Assembly: GCF_000760695.4 (NCBI RefSeq)
Contig: NZ_JHEG04000001.1
Coordinates: 6,082,204 to 6,146,203 of the forward strand
DNA: 64,000 nucleotides
Origin: Tolypothrix bouteillei VB521301
GTDB taxonomy: Bacteria; Cyanobacteriota; Cyanobacteriia; Cyanobacteriales; Nostocaceae
Direction of reading: 5' to 3'
The notes beneath the pieces are model-generated. The model was not told where the DNA came from. It did no database searches and saw only the letters and a program-made list of their open reading frames with translations. The translations under genes and the position numbers were made by a program. Position 1 is the first letter of the stretch. Every line of letters begins with the position of its first letter. Below are positions 46,564 to 55,914 of this stretch, piece by piece.

Positions 46564-48462
46564 ATGAATGATTTGATAAGTAAGCTGGGCGATTGGAATC
46601 CACAGTTTTTTAGGGAGATCAAAGGACGCTTAAAAGGTTTTAATATTGCGATCGCAGTTGGGATATCGCTTCTCGGTCAAATAGTTCTGTTTCTCTATCA
46701 ATTGCGGGAACTTCCCAATGACTTGTATTCACAAGAAGGACAATACTGTTTTCTCCGTCCGGAAGTCCTAGAAAAACGACGGATTCTCGGTCAGCAAATA
46801 GAAAACCTTTACCGACAAATAAGTAAATATAGCAGTAATAACCCTTCTGGAAAAAGCAAAATTGCTGAATTGCAATTGCAAATCGATCGATTGCAGCAGC
46901 AAGTTACCGAGCTATCAAGCCAGTATTGCCCCATCGACCAATTAAATATGCAAATGTGGTGGCGCGACCACTGGCAATACATTTTCTCTACACTCACAAT
47001 CGTTTTTATCTTCACCTTGTTAGTCGCAGGCACTTATTTGCTGATCGATAACTTAGCGAAAGAAGAACGGCGAGGAACTCTCAATTTTATTCGTCTGAGC
47101 CCTCAACCTGCAACAAGTGTTTTGATTGGCAAAATGTTAGGTGTACCAATACTGGTGTATCTCTTTATCATAGCCGCATTACCCTTTCATCTGTTTGCAG
47201 GGCGGGGTGCCAATATCGCCACCAGTCATATTTTCAGTTTCTGGATAGTCACCACCGCTTGCTGTATTTTCTTCTACAATGCTGCATTACTCTTTGGCTT
47301 ATATTGCCGTTGGTTTAGTGGCTTTCAACCTTGGTTGGGTAGTGGTGCGGTTTTACTATTTCTGATAATTACGATGCAGTCAATATGGGCTAGCCCATAC
47401 GTCAGGTCTTCAACTATCTGGTTTCAATTGTTCAGTCCACTTGATATCACGGCATACCTTTTTCCCAATTTGTTTCTCCATCGGTACCAATGGAAACTGC
47501 TGGAAAACTTACAGTTTTTCTATCTGCCAGTAGGAAACAGTCTTTTGGGATTAGTGAGCGTGCATTTATTAAATTACGGGGTGTGGATTTACTTTTTGTG
47601 GCAAGGAATAATCCGCTGCTTCCGTAACTCAAATACCAGTCTCTTAAGTAAGAGGCACAGTTATTTTCTGGTCGCTTGGATTCAAGTTCTTCTTTGGGGA
47701 TTTACCTTACAGTATGGGAAAAACTATTCCCAGTATTGTCCGGGTCGTGATTGCGTTAGCTTTCACGATGTGAATTATCAAATTACTCAAAATTTTGGAT
47801 GGATTCTAATCTTTAACGTAGTTCTATTTTTTGGGTTACTTGCAACCCTCTCACCTCACCGCCAAACCGTACAGGATTGGGCAAGATACCGACACCAAAA
47901 TATTTCTAGCGATCGCAGTGTTAAAAATAACTTCTGGCTAGCCGATCTTATTTGGGGTGAAAAAAGCCCGATACTAGTCTCAGCATTCATTTATCTTGCG
48001 ATCGCAACGGCTCCAGTGGTCGTTTGGATTTTACTAGTACCCATTTTACACATTGACCAAACCGCAAGTCTAAATTTGTGGATTAATCAGGTTAATAGAT
48101 TAAACGCAATTTTAGGGGTAGCTATGTTTATTACTATCATGATGGTTTGTGCGACGAGCGTACAAAGAGCGTTATTGATGAAAACGAAAAAACGTTTTTT
48201 CTGGGCAGTTGGTATCGTGTTTGTCCTATTATTCGTACCTCAATTCGCTCTCTCAATCCTGCGTCTCCAACCTTCTACCTACCCTACATTTTGGTTACTG
48301 TCTACTTGGCCTTGGCCTGGTTTGAAATACAGTTCAACACCTATAGTTTTTATAGTTTGGTTGGGAGAGTTAGCAGTTTTGGGATTGTTAATTTGGCAGT
48401 TAGTCAAGCAGGTAAAGGTTTTAGGAGAATCTGCTACCAAAGCATTGCTAGTAAAAGAGTGA
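46564..48462 (+). CDS. ABC-2 type permease, tandem copy 2
   Basis: The protein has 632 residues and is very similar to copy 1 along its whole length, with closely matching DNA including the leader before the ATG. This points to a recent tandem duplication. Differences cluster in the loop around residues 385-420 (copy 1 SCMPGIPGNSCEM, copy 2 YCPGRDC) and in the last two helices. It shares the single upstream ATPase. Whether both copies are needed, for example as a heterodimer, cannot be told. Confidence 0.85.
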   Translation: MNDLISKLGDWNPQFFREIKGRLKGFNIAIAVGISLLGQIVLFLYQLRELPNDLYSQEGQYCFLRPEVLEKRRILGQQIENLYRQISKYSSNNPSGKSKIAELQLQIDRLQQQVTELSSQYCPIDQLNMQMWWRDHWQYIFSTLTIVFIFTLLVAGTYLLIDNLAKEERRGTLNFIRLSPQPATSVLIGKMLGVPILVYLFIIAALPFHLFAGRGANIATSHIFSFWIVTTACCIFFYNAALLFGLYCRWFSGFQPWLGSGAVLLFLIITMQSIWASPYVRSSTIWFQLFSPLDITAYLFPNLFLHRYQWKLLENLQFFYLPVGNSLLGLVSVHLLNYGVWIYFLWQGIIRCFRNSNTSLLSKRHSYFLVAWIQVLLWGFTLQYGKNYSQYCPGRDCVSFHDVNYQITQNFGWILIFNVVLFFGLLATLSPHRQTVQDWARYRHQNISSDRSVKNNFWLADLIWGEKSPILVSAFIYLAIATAPVVVWILLVPILHIDQTASLNLWINQVNRLNAILGVAMFITIMMVCATSVQRALLMKTKKRFFWAVGIVFVLLFVPQFALSILRLQPSTYPTFWLLSTWPWPGLKYSSTPIVFIVWLGELAVLGLLIWQLVKQVKVLGESATKALLVKE

Positions 48463-48553
48463 AGGGATTTGAAAGAAATGTGACCAGAGGGCTGCTAGAG
48501 CGCCGACTTCCTAAAATCTCAACTCCACGCATCAAAATAAGATTGGGCTTTTT

Positions 48554-50233
48554 ATGATCCAAAATTTTATTGAACAATTGGGGGATTGGAACCCCCAACT
48601 TTTACGAGAAATTCGAGGACGGTTGAAAACACAAAATGTTGTACTTGCAGTTTCAACCTCTCTACTCAGCCAGCTTGTTCTGTATGGATTTTTTGCAGTC
48701 AAGCTACCACCTAATCGCGTCACAGTCTCTTCAAACTATTCCTTATACTGTACGGGAAGCCCAAATGATATTAATGATTACAGGTGTCTGCACGATGGGT
48801 TGAGGCATTATTATCTGATTAATTGGCAGCTTTTCTGGCAGGATATCTTCACGTGGCTGAGTATTATTATCATTGCTGCCCTTTTGGTTGCAGGAACCTA
48901 TTTGCTGACAAGCGATTTAGCGACAGAACAACGGCGAGGAACTCTCAACTTCATTCGCCTCAGCCCTCAATCCCCAAAAAACATATTTTGGGGCAAACTG
49001 TTGGGTGTTCCTATTTTGCTGTACATCGCAGTAGCCCTAACAGTTCCTTTACACTTATGGTCGGGATTGGGAGCAAAAATCCCCTTTTTGTCAATTCTAA
49101 CTTTTTACGCTCTTGTATTAGCTGCCTGTATGTTTTATTACAGTGGAGCATTACTCTTTGGTTTAGTTGGGTCTTGGTTAAGCGGCTTTCAAGCTTGGTT
49201 GGCAAGTGGCGTAGTTCTTGGCTTTCTCATCCTGAGTAGACTGTGGTTTGCCAATGCTACAACTGATTCTCCTATAGCTTATATAAAAGGTCTCAACCCA
49301 TTTTATCTAATTCCTCATCTGGATAAAAGCTCTTTTTTTACAAGCATTAATTTATGGGAAAATTTTTCTTGGTTTAAACTGCCATTAGGGGCTAGTTTTT
49401 TCACTGTCGTTATCTTTATTACATTCAATTACGGTACGCTAGCTTATTTTATTTGGCAAGCTTTATGGCGCTGTTTCCGCGATCCAAAATCTACTATGTT
49501 AAGTAAGCAGCAAAGTTATTGGCTAACAGCATATTTTGCCGTTTGCACTTTAGGATGTGTCAATTGGAAAGACTTTGTTGCCAGTCCCTATTATCATTGG
49601 TCAGTATTGCGTGATAGTATTGCGTTTATTTTGTTCTTAGATTTGTGGCTATTTTTATTTCTGATAGCTGCACTCATACCTCACCGCCAATTATTACAAG
49701 ATTGGGTACGCTACAAAAAAAGTTTTATTGATAACAATTCTTGGAAACGTTCTTTAGTTCGCGATTTGATTTGGGGTGAAAAAAGTCCGGCATTGGTTGC
49801 GATCGCATTAAATGCAATAATCCTGATAACTCCTTTACTTCTGTTACTTGTCCTAAATTTTGAAAGAGGTATTAACAGAAATAACCCTCTTTTTGCTCTT
49901 GCTTTAGCTGGTAGTCTAGCTATGGTATATGCAGCTTTAGCACAATTTATGTTGTTCTTAAAAAATCGCTATCGAATTTTTTGGACAATAGCTACACTAA
50001 CGGCTTTAATTGTATTACCAATAATCATTGCGCTTCTGTTGACAGCGAATACATCAGACAACTATTTTCCATGGTTTTTCTCAGTAGCTGCACCGCTTAT
50101 TACCTTGTTTGCTGATAGCTACCCGATCTCTCCAATACAATTTTTATTCGCTATTTTCTGTCAGTTAGTTACTGTGTGGTTGTTAGTTTTTAAGTTAAAG
50201 CAGCAGTTAGACAAAACTGAGGAGTTAACATAA
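48554..50233 (+). CDS. ABC-2 type permease, divergent tandem copy 3
   Basis: The protein has 559 residues and shares the overall plan and key segments with copies 1 and 2: LGDWNPQLLREIRGRLK at the start, RRGTLNFIRLSPQSPKNIFWG, and LIWGEKSPALVA near residue 415. The large first loop is shorter (about 45-90) and sequence identity is much lower, so this is an older duplicate. It lies 92 bases after copy 2, in the same apparent operon. Confidence 0.85.
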   Translation: MIQNFIEQLGDWNPQLLREIRGRLKTQNVVLAVSTSLLSQLVLYGFFAVKLPPNRVTVSSNYSLYCTGSPNDINDYRCLHDGLRHYYLINWQLFWQDIFTWLSIIIIAALLVAGTYLLTSDLATEQRRGTLNFIRLSPQSPKNIFWGKLLGVPILLYIAVALTVPLHLWSGLGAKIPFLSILTFYALVLAACMFYYSGALLFGLVGSWLSGFQAWLASGVVLGFLILSRLWFANATTDSPIAYIKGLNPFYLIPHLDKSSFFTSINLWENFSWFKLPLGASFFTVVIFITFNYGTLAYFIWQALWRCFRDPKSTMLSKQQSYWLTAYFAVCTLGCVNWKDFVASPYYHWSVLRDSIAFILFLDLWLFLFLIAALIPHRQLLQDWVRYKKSFIDNNSWKRSLVRDLIWGEKSPALVAIALNAIILITPLLLLLVLNFERGINRNNPLFALALAGSLAMVYAALAQFMLFLKNRYRIFWTIATLTALIVLPIIIALLLTANTSDNYFPWFFSVAAPLITLFADSYPISPIQFLFAIFCQLVTVWLLVFKLKQQLDKTEELT

Positions 50234-50354
50234 GATTATAACTATAGAGTACAAAGGAAGAGAAAAAGAAGAATTTAAAGATTGCTCAACTCAGCAGTTT
50301 TTAATGCGACAGACTACTAGTTAAGCCTACAAAAGCCTTTCTTAATCCATGTAT

Positions 50355-52337
50355 CTAAAATGAATGCACTGTCTCAATACACCAGTCTTCAATTGATAAC
50401 TCTGCCGTTTCTATCGCCTTTAAGCAGAATGCATGAATGTGTTTTGCTGACAAATTAACTTCAACAAAAGTTCCATTTTGGAGTTGTCGAGTACTACGAA
50501 AGTCTTTTTCATCCCATCCTACAAAACGAGGAAACTGCTGCAAAATTTCTTGAAATCGCTCAGGTTCGAGATCGGCAATCGTGTTTAATGTAACTTCTAA
50601 AACATCTCGCCAGCTTTTCACGGAATGTTCTTGTCCAAATATACGAAGTCGATTCGGAATGCTACCCGTTAAGCTACTAGGTTGAGAAGGTTGTACTTGC
50701 TCGTTACCAAAGTAGCTCCAAATCTGCAAAACAAGATCTGCAAGATATGCTGCTCGTGCTTCAATATCCTCTCTGCGCCAAGTCTCTTTATTGTGAAAAT
50801 ACTTATTCAATTCCAGATGACTATTTTGAAAATGAGTTTGCTTCATCCGAAACTCAGCATTAGAAAGTTCAGAATTATACGCTGTAAGCGTTAGATTGCC
50901 TAAAGAATGAACGAGTAATTCATGGGTTACTTCCCAATCTTCTCCCAAATGTTCTTTCCACCAGTTATTTAAAGTTTGTGGCATAACGTGTTCTATAGAA
51001 AGTCCATCAAAAGATACTTGCTCCTTATGCTTAAAGAATTCTTCAATAGATTCAAGAATAAGCTTTGCTTTCTCAGAACGATTACTACCGTATAGCTTGA
51101 CATCCATTAATCGTTCTTTAAACTCTGGATTTTTTGGATAATCGCGGTTCTGAAGAGCTAACTTTAATCGCTCCACAAAAGTATCAGTAGCTAGATTTGT
51201 ATCTTTACTAACTTGTGAGTAAAGCAAGGCAAAAATTCTATTTAATCCCCTTGTTTGAACATTACATACGAAACGACGAAGGATAAAATTCTCAATAATT
51301 TGCAGAACTGCAACCAAGTCTTTCTCTGTTATTTTAGATTGCATCCAATCATTGTAGCAGTTTAATAAAAATGGGTAGACAGTATTGATATCTAAACGAT
51401 TGAGACGATGGAGATATTTCCGAATCTTTTCATGTTTTTCTCTCTCTGGGTTCAAAAGTTTTGCATAGTATTCAGAAAATTTATATAAATCTTTTAGATA
51501 CGACAAAGGTTCAACTTTGTTAATTCTTTCTTTGATTTCAAAATAAACTTCACTCTGCTTGACTTCAACACCACTTTTTGTCAGGTAATGACGAATAAAC
51601 TCGGTCAGGCTCTCTCCCAAAAGAATTTGCATGGGCTGCCAATATTCAGTATAAACAGATTCTTGATTATCCGCATGAATTTTCATAAAGAAATAGTTAC
51701 GGATCAAGTCTGCTTGTGTCAGAGGTCTTCCCTTGGCGTTTAAGCTCTCAAAAACTAAGTAGGGATCGTCATCAGTACCAAGTACTACGCTTACAAGAGA
51801 TAGATTATTGCAAACAACCTTTTTAATTTTTTGAATTTCCAATTGACTCTGCCGAATTTTCTTCTCAAAAAAAAGATAGCTTTCTGAAATACCACTATCA
51901 TTTGTTTGAGGTGGAGATTTAATGATGTGATGAAATGGAGCACGGTCTAACTGTGTAGGTTGTAACTTGTAGTAATCCAAGCCTTTTTTGTAAGGGTTAA
52001 CTAAAATAGTATTATCAATTTCGGCTGCTAGCTCCTCGTCAGATTCTTTTGCTCGATCTCGTAAAGCACATAAAAGAATAAAAACTGTTGTTAAACGCTG
52101 TTGTCCGTCAATTAAAAGATACTTAGTTACTCCTTCAGGTACAGATGTCGTTGGCATAGTGACAATAGAACCCATAAAGTGAGGACGGGGATTATCCGTT
52201 GCACAAAGTTCAACTATGTCATTCCACAACAGCTGCCACTCCGGTTTTTTCCAACTGTAAGCTCGCTGAAACAAAGGGACAACGTATTGTTTCGTCCCTT
52301 CAATAATTTGTTGCAATTTAGTTTCGGAGGCTTGCAT
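50355..52337 (-). CDS. DUF262/DUF1524 protein (GmrSD-like nuclease)
   Basis: The protein has 660 residues. The N-terminal DUF262 (ParB-like NTPase) domain shows QRAYSW (24-29) and DGQQRLTTVF (77-86). The DUF1524 HNH domain near residues 445-490 has IEHVMPQ and a later LGNLTLTAYN. About 110 residues follow (DUF262 proteins often carry extra tails). Relatives include type IV modification-dependent restriction enzymes such as GmrSD and antiphage DUF262 proteins. It stands alone, without a methyltransferase or other defence gene, so modified-DNA restriction is a family inference. Confidence 0.88.
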   Translation of the reverse strand: MQASETKLQQIIEGTKQYVVPLFQRAYSWKKPEWQLLWNDIVELCATDNPRPHFMGSIVTMPTTSVPEGVTKYLLIDGQQRLTTVFILLCALRDRAKESDEELAAEIDNTILVNPYKKGLDYYKLQPTQLDRAPFHHIIKSPPQTNDSGISESYLFFEKKIRQSQLEIQKIKKVVCNNLSLVSVVLGTDDDPYLVFESLNAKGRPLTQADLIRNYFFMKIHADNQESVYTEYWQPMQILLGESLTEFIRHYLTKSGVEVKQSEVYFEIKERINKVEPLSYLKDLYKFSEYYAKLLNPEREKHEKIRKYLHRLNRLDINTVYPFLLNCYNDWMQSKITEKDLVAVLQIIENFILRRFVCNVQTRGLNRIFALLYSQVSKDTNLATDTFVERLKLALQNRDYPKNPEFKERLMDVKLYGSNRSEKAKLILESIEEFFKHKEQVSFDGLSIEHVMPQTLNNWWKEHLGEDWEVTHELLVHSLGNLTLTAYNSELSNAEFRMKQTHFQNSHLELNKYFHNKETWRREDIEARAAYLADLVLQIWSYFGNEQVQPSQPSSLTGSIPNRLRIFGQEHSVKSWRDVLEVTLNTIADLEPERFQEILQQFPRFVGWDEKDFRSTRQLQNGTFVEVNLSAKHIHAFCLKAIETAELSIEDWCIETVHSF

Positions 52338-52916
52338 TTATTACCATTCTCTATAGTTCTCAATTATACTGTCAGTATCCTCCTTCTCATTACAACCGTA
52401 TAAGTACTTAAATTAAGTAAATTTTACAATTAGCGCTAAAAGGATGTCCAAAAAGTCAAATTATTTGCTTTTGCCAGGGAATAAAATTTGCTGCTGTCCA
52501 TGCAAAACCCGCACGACAAGTGCTCAAAATCACTAGCTTTTTGATTTAGAATAGAAACAGTGTTAATTACTCATCTAACTCCAGCATTAGTAATTTGATG
52601 TGCGAGCTTTTAATCTTGCCCAACTAGGTAGGAAAAATGTTACTAGAAAGTAATAAAAAAGCGGCACTCGTAGTTTAGCTAACGCTTACCAAGCATAAGA
52701 AAACCGTAACGAGCAGATCGAGTCACCAGTACTTGCTTCTGGTTACGTCCAAGGGTAACCAAAGCTACTCCCTTCGGTACTATAAGGTTACCGATCTTCT
52801 TTTCCTCTTACTCCCTTGCTCTTTGCGTCTTTGCGGTTTATTTAAATAGGTAATCTTTGGGCGGAGAGAGAGTAGTCAATCAGCCACTTGCATAAGTATC
52901 CAGAATACTATGATAT
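52338..52916. other. Gene-free stretch
   Basis: In these 579 bases I see no credible gene, tRNA or strong hairpin. A run around 52680-52800 (GGTTACGTCC...GGTTACC) has short inverted matches but no recognisable RNA fold. It separates the nuclease gene from the SucD-like gene on the same strand. Confidence 0.5.
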
Positions 52917-53798
52917 CTATCCCAGAACCTTCTTCACCAATTCTGGGATTTGAGAAGGACGTTCGGCGACTGGAACCCTTGTGTGAGAAAAAGCCGATAC
53001 TTTGCTTTTTGCCGTACCAAAATCGGGATCGCGTCCTATCACAGCTGCTAAAGTCCCGGTTTGACGCCACTGTTTGACAGGTGGTGCTTGTGTTCCTGCA
53101 ATGTAAGCAATAACTGGTTTGTCTATGGCTTCAGCAATATAATGGGCTGCAGCTTCTTCACGACCTCCACCCGGTTGTCCAACTAAGACGATCGCCTTGG
53201 TTGCTTCATCTTCATCCAATATTTCCAGCCATTGCAAAAAAGACGAACCGACGATCGCATCACTACCGATGCTGACGCTGAGCGACTGTCCCAACCCAGC
53301 ATGAGTTAATTCCCTTGCAACTTCATAAGTCAAAGTCGTGCTGCGACTGAGAATTCCCACAGAGCCTGGGATATAAAATTCGCTTGGTTGAGTCCCCAAG
53401 AGAATTTTGCCCGGTACGATAATACCAGGGCTATTGGGTCCTACCACGATAGTTTCTGTTGCCTCAGCTTTCCGCAGAAGTTGTACCATATCGAGTGGTG
53501 GTACCCCAGGAGATATAATAATCAGCTGACCGATCCCAGATGCGATCGCTTCTAACGCTGCATCTAAAACTTGGTATGGATGCACGCAAATAATCGTTGT
53601 ATCGATAACTCCATATTGTTCCACAACCTCTTCAACCAAGTCATAAACTGGCAAACCGTATATTTCCTGTCCGCCACAACCAGGATTGACACCTGCTACA
53701 ACATTTGTGCCATATGCTTTCATTTGTGTCACGTGAGTGACTGTAATATACTCACAAAATCCTTGGATTAATACTTTGCTATCTGGTGTTAAGTTCAT
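52917..53798 (-). CDS. SucD-like CoA-binding protein with altered active site
   Basis: From ATG 53798 the protein has 293 residues, co-linear with the alpha subunit of succinyl-CoA synthetase, including the CoA-binding Rossmann part (VLIQGF, NPGCGGQEIYGLPVYD) and SRSTTLTYE. By eye alignment, the phospho-His loop reads TGTLAAVIG instead of MGHAGAII, so the catalytic His (His246 of E. coli) is Thr at 249; the conserved GPNCPG Cys is S123; and Glu208 is Gln (VGQPGG). It may be a non-phosphorylated or regulatory paralogue. A start 14 codons upstream is less likely. It follows the SucC-like gene. Confidence 0.8.
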   Translation of the reverse strand: MNLTPDSKVLIQGFCEYITVTHVTQMKAYGTNVVAGVNPGCGGQEIYGLPVYDLVEEVVEQYGVIDTTIICVHPYQVLDAALEAIASGIGQLIIISPGVPPLDMVQLLRKAEATETIVVGPNSPGIIVPGKILLGTQPSEFYIPGSVGILSRSTTLTYEVARELTHAGLGQSLSVSIGSDAIVGSSFLQWLEILDEDEATKAIVLVGQPGGGREEAAAHYIAEAIDKPVIAYIAGTQAPPVKQWRQTGTLAAVIGRDPDFGTAKSKVSAFSHTRVPVAERPSQIPELVKKVLG

Positions 53799-53904
53799 AA
53801 AAAGTATCAAGTATGAAGGATAAAATATGTCTTCTACCAATACAATCGCAAGTCAAATAGAAGTATAAAGGAAAATTTTTTGCTCCTTTATACTTCATAC
53901 TTTT

Positions 53905-55143
53905 TCAAAATCTTCTATGTGTAGTTGTTGCCTTAGCAAAACGGACTGCTTCTGCTACTGCTTCATCCAGACTTTCTACCACCACAGGTGCGTCACCCGG
54001 AGTTTTTAAATTTGCTAGATATTCTCTAGCTGTCTTAAACTCAGAACCAGCAAGACGTACAACCAAGCGGGGAAAATGACTGTCCCGACGATTTTTACTA
54101 CCGTTAGCCCTAACCAATTGTGGCTTAAATGTGCTGGAGCTACTTTCTACAAAGTTTCCGATGATTTCTACAACTTCTTCACTCAGAGGAATGCTACCCA
54201 AGAAGTTAATGAGTATCACGTGAATACTTTTATCAGCACCCAAACTGTGTAATGCTTTTTCCAAGCGATCGGTAAAAGTTGTCGGTGAGGTTTCGGTCAC
54301 CGAAGCATGGCGCAGGTTGAGACAAACACCTGGTTTCCCACCAGCATTTACAACTAAATCTAAAGTTGCCATTACCGAACCCGCACCATTACCTAGAATT
54401 GCTATCTTACCGTGCATTTCTACAACATCCCAATCGCCCAAGTTCCTTGCTATCTCTCTCTTGGTACGGCGGTTGGCAATTTTAGTTGCAATTTCGGCAA
54501 TATCTGGATGACGCCCAATGGCTCGTTCGTTGACACTTACAGTACCGTTAAGAGCCATAATTTGACCGGAAGAACTCACTCCCAAGGGACTAATTTCAAT
54601 CAAATCTAGGTCTTTGTCTGCAAACAATTGGTACATTTTCTCTACAACAGTGCTAACTGACTGCATTAACGAGCCTTGCAACCCCATTTTTAGTGCCAAT
54701 CGTCGTGCATAAAATGGAGAAAATTCCCCATCAACAACGACGTGTTGCATCTTTTCTCCTGCTGATTCCCAATCCCAATCAACTTCAGCTTCCGTACAAC
54801 CTAATAAGATGGGTCTGCAAACAGCAGTATCCACAACAACGGCTAAATACAACTCCTGTTCGGCATCATACTTTGCTTCTGCTAGCAACACTTCTGGTAA
54901 CTCACCAAAAATTGGCAGATTAAAGATGTGTTGGGCGGCGGCGATCGCATCAATTGTTGTTTCTACAAATCTGACCCCACCGGCTTTTGCTCGTCCCCCC
55001 ACATGCACTTGGGATTTCAACACGACAGGATAGCTAATTTTTAACCGTTTTAGGTCTGTAGGATGATCGATTCGTTGAGATGGCAATACAGGAATGCCGA
55101 TTTCCGAAAACCATTCTTTAACCTGATACTCTAACAAATCCAT
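53905..55143 (-). CDS. SucC-like ATP-grasp protein with altered active site
   Basis: From ATG 55143 the protein has 412 residues, co-linear with SucC: MDLLEYQVKEWFSEIGIPV, the ATP-grasp KSQVHVGGRAKAGGV, LIEISPLG and a C-terminal CoA-ligase domain. Compared with E. coli SucC, the metal-binding residues read ISPL rather than INPL, and ALNG rather than ALDG (Asn199). The Gly-rich phosphate loop GGGATKERV is replaced by NLRHASVTE, and NIFGGI reads NFLGSI. E183 (E197 in E. coli) is kept. With the following gene it forms a two-gene operon. Its reaction, if any, is uncertain. Confidence 0.8.
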   Translation of the reverse strand: MDLLEYQVKEWFSEIGIPVLPSQRIDHPTDLKRLKISYPVVLKSQVHVGGRAKAGGVRFVETTIDAIAAAQHIFNLPIFGELPEVLLAEAKYDAEQELYLAVVVDTAVCRPILLGCTEAEVDWDWESAGEKMQHVVVDGEFSPFYARRLALKMGLQGSLMQSVSTVVEKMYQLFADKDLDLIEISPLGVSSSGQIMALNGTVSVNERAIGRHPDIAEIATKIANRRTKREIARNLGDWDVVEMHGKIAILGNGAGSVMATLDLVVNAGGKPGVCLNLRHASVTETSPTTFTDRLEKALHSLGADKSIHVILINFLGSIPLSEEVVEIIGNFVESSSSTFKPQLVRANGSKNRRDSHFPRLVVRLAGSEFKTAREYLANLKTPGDAPVVVESLDEAVAEAVRFAKATTTHRRF

Positions 55144-55914
55144 TGACTTACACCTTTTTTGCCACATTATTGGGGTTGCTGCGGGGAAGTCTAAAACATA
55201 CGGCGCTCCACCCCGATTAAAAAGTTCTCTTTAGCTATAAATACTTATTGACACTATCAATTTTATTGAGTTCAGTAAACGTTCTTTAGGATACACTACA
55301 GATTTGTTACATACCTGTAGGTAGTGAGTCTGCAAGATTCCCTTGCCCACCTACAGCCCAAGACAGCAGGCATAATGTCACAAAACATTGATAAAATTAT
55401 CTAACTGAGTATTTCCTCCTATTTTAAAAACGCGATCCCACGAGCCAATCTGTCCTTAAGGTTAAAATGGCAACAGTTGTATTGGTTGACCCCCAATTAT
55501 GGCACAAACGCTTGGTTTCAATAGAAAACAAGCATATCAGTGTTTTTAATTATATAGATAAATTTTTCGAGAGAAATTAAATCAATTGATAAGGTGGGTC
55601 AGTCCGCTCGCATCCCCTTTGAGAAATCGGAGATGTGGCATATCACAGCGTTAGCGTTCTTTCGCGATTCTTTTTTTAACTGTTGTTAGTTTAGACCAAA
55701 AGATTGGAATACTACACTTAGGGTGTTTTGCTGAGGTTGAGAGCGATGCTTAAAAACTATTTTTATTTTACGTAAGAATTACTAATTTATGTTAGAAAAT
55801 TGTCCACTTCTATTTATAACGATGGTTGGTTAAGCTGTGTATCCCTATTCAAAAAACGGAACGCGTGCATCTAGCACTCTCGACAAAAAAAATATAAAAG
55901 AACAGGATGGGTCT
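55144..55914. other. Gap upstream of the one-TM cyanobacterial protein
   Basis: No gene is seen in this AT-rich region apart from an in-frame extension of the next gene from GTG 55837. It holds divergent promoters for the SucC-like gene and the following gene. A short stretch AAGGTGGGTCAGTCCGCTCG near 55590 is not recognised. Confidence 0.45.

Noticed and set aside
52640..52810. Possible structured RNA upstream of the nuclease and SucD-like genes
   Set aside because: Short inverted matches exist but no consistent fold, tRNA arms or known riboswitch core could be drawn.
53905..55143. Plain annotation as succinyl-CoA synthetase beta (and alpha) subunit
   Set aside because: Overall similarity is clear, but several catalytic positions differ by eye alignment, so a firm enzyme name is not given.
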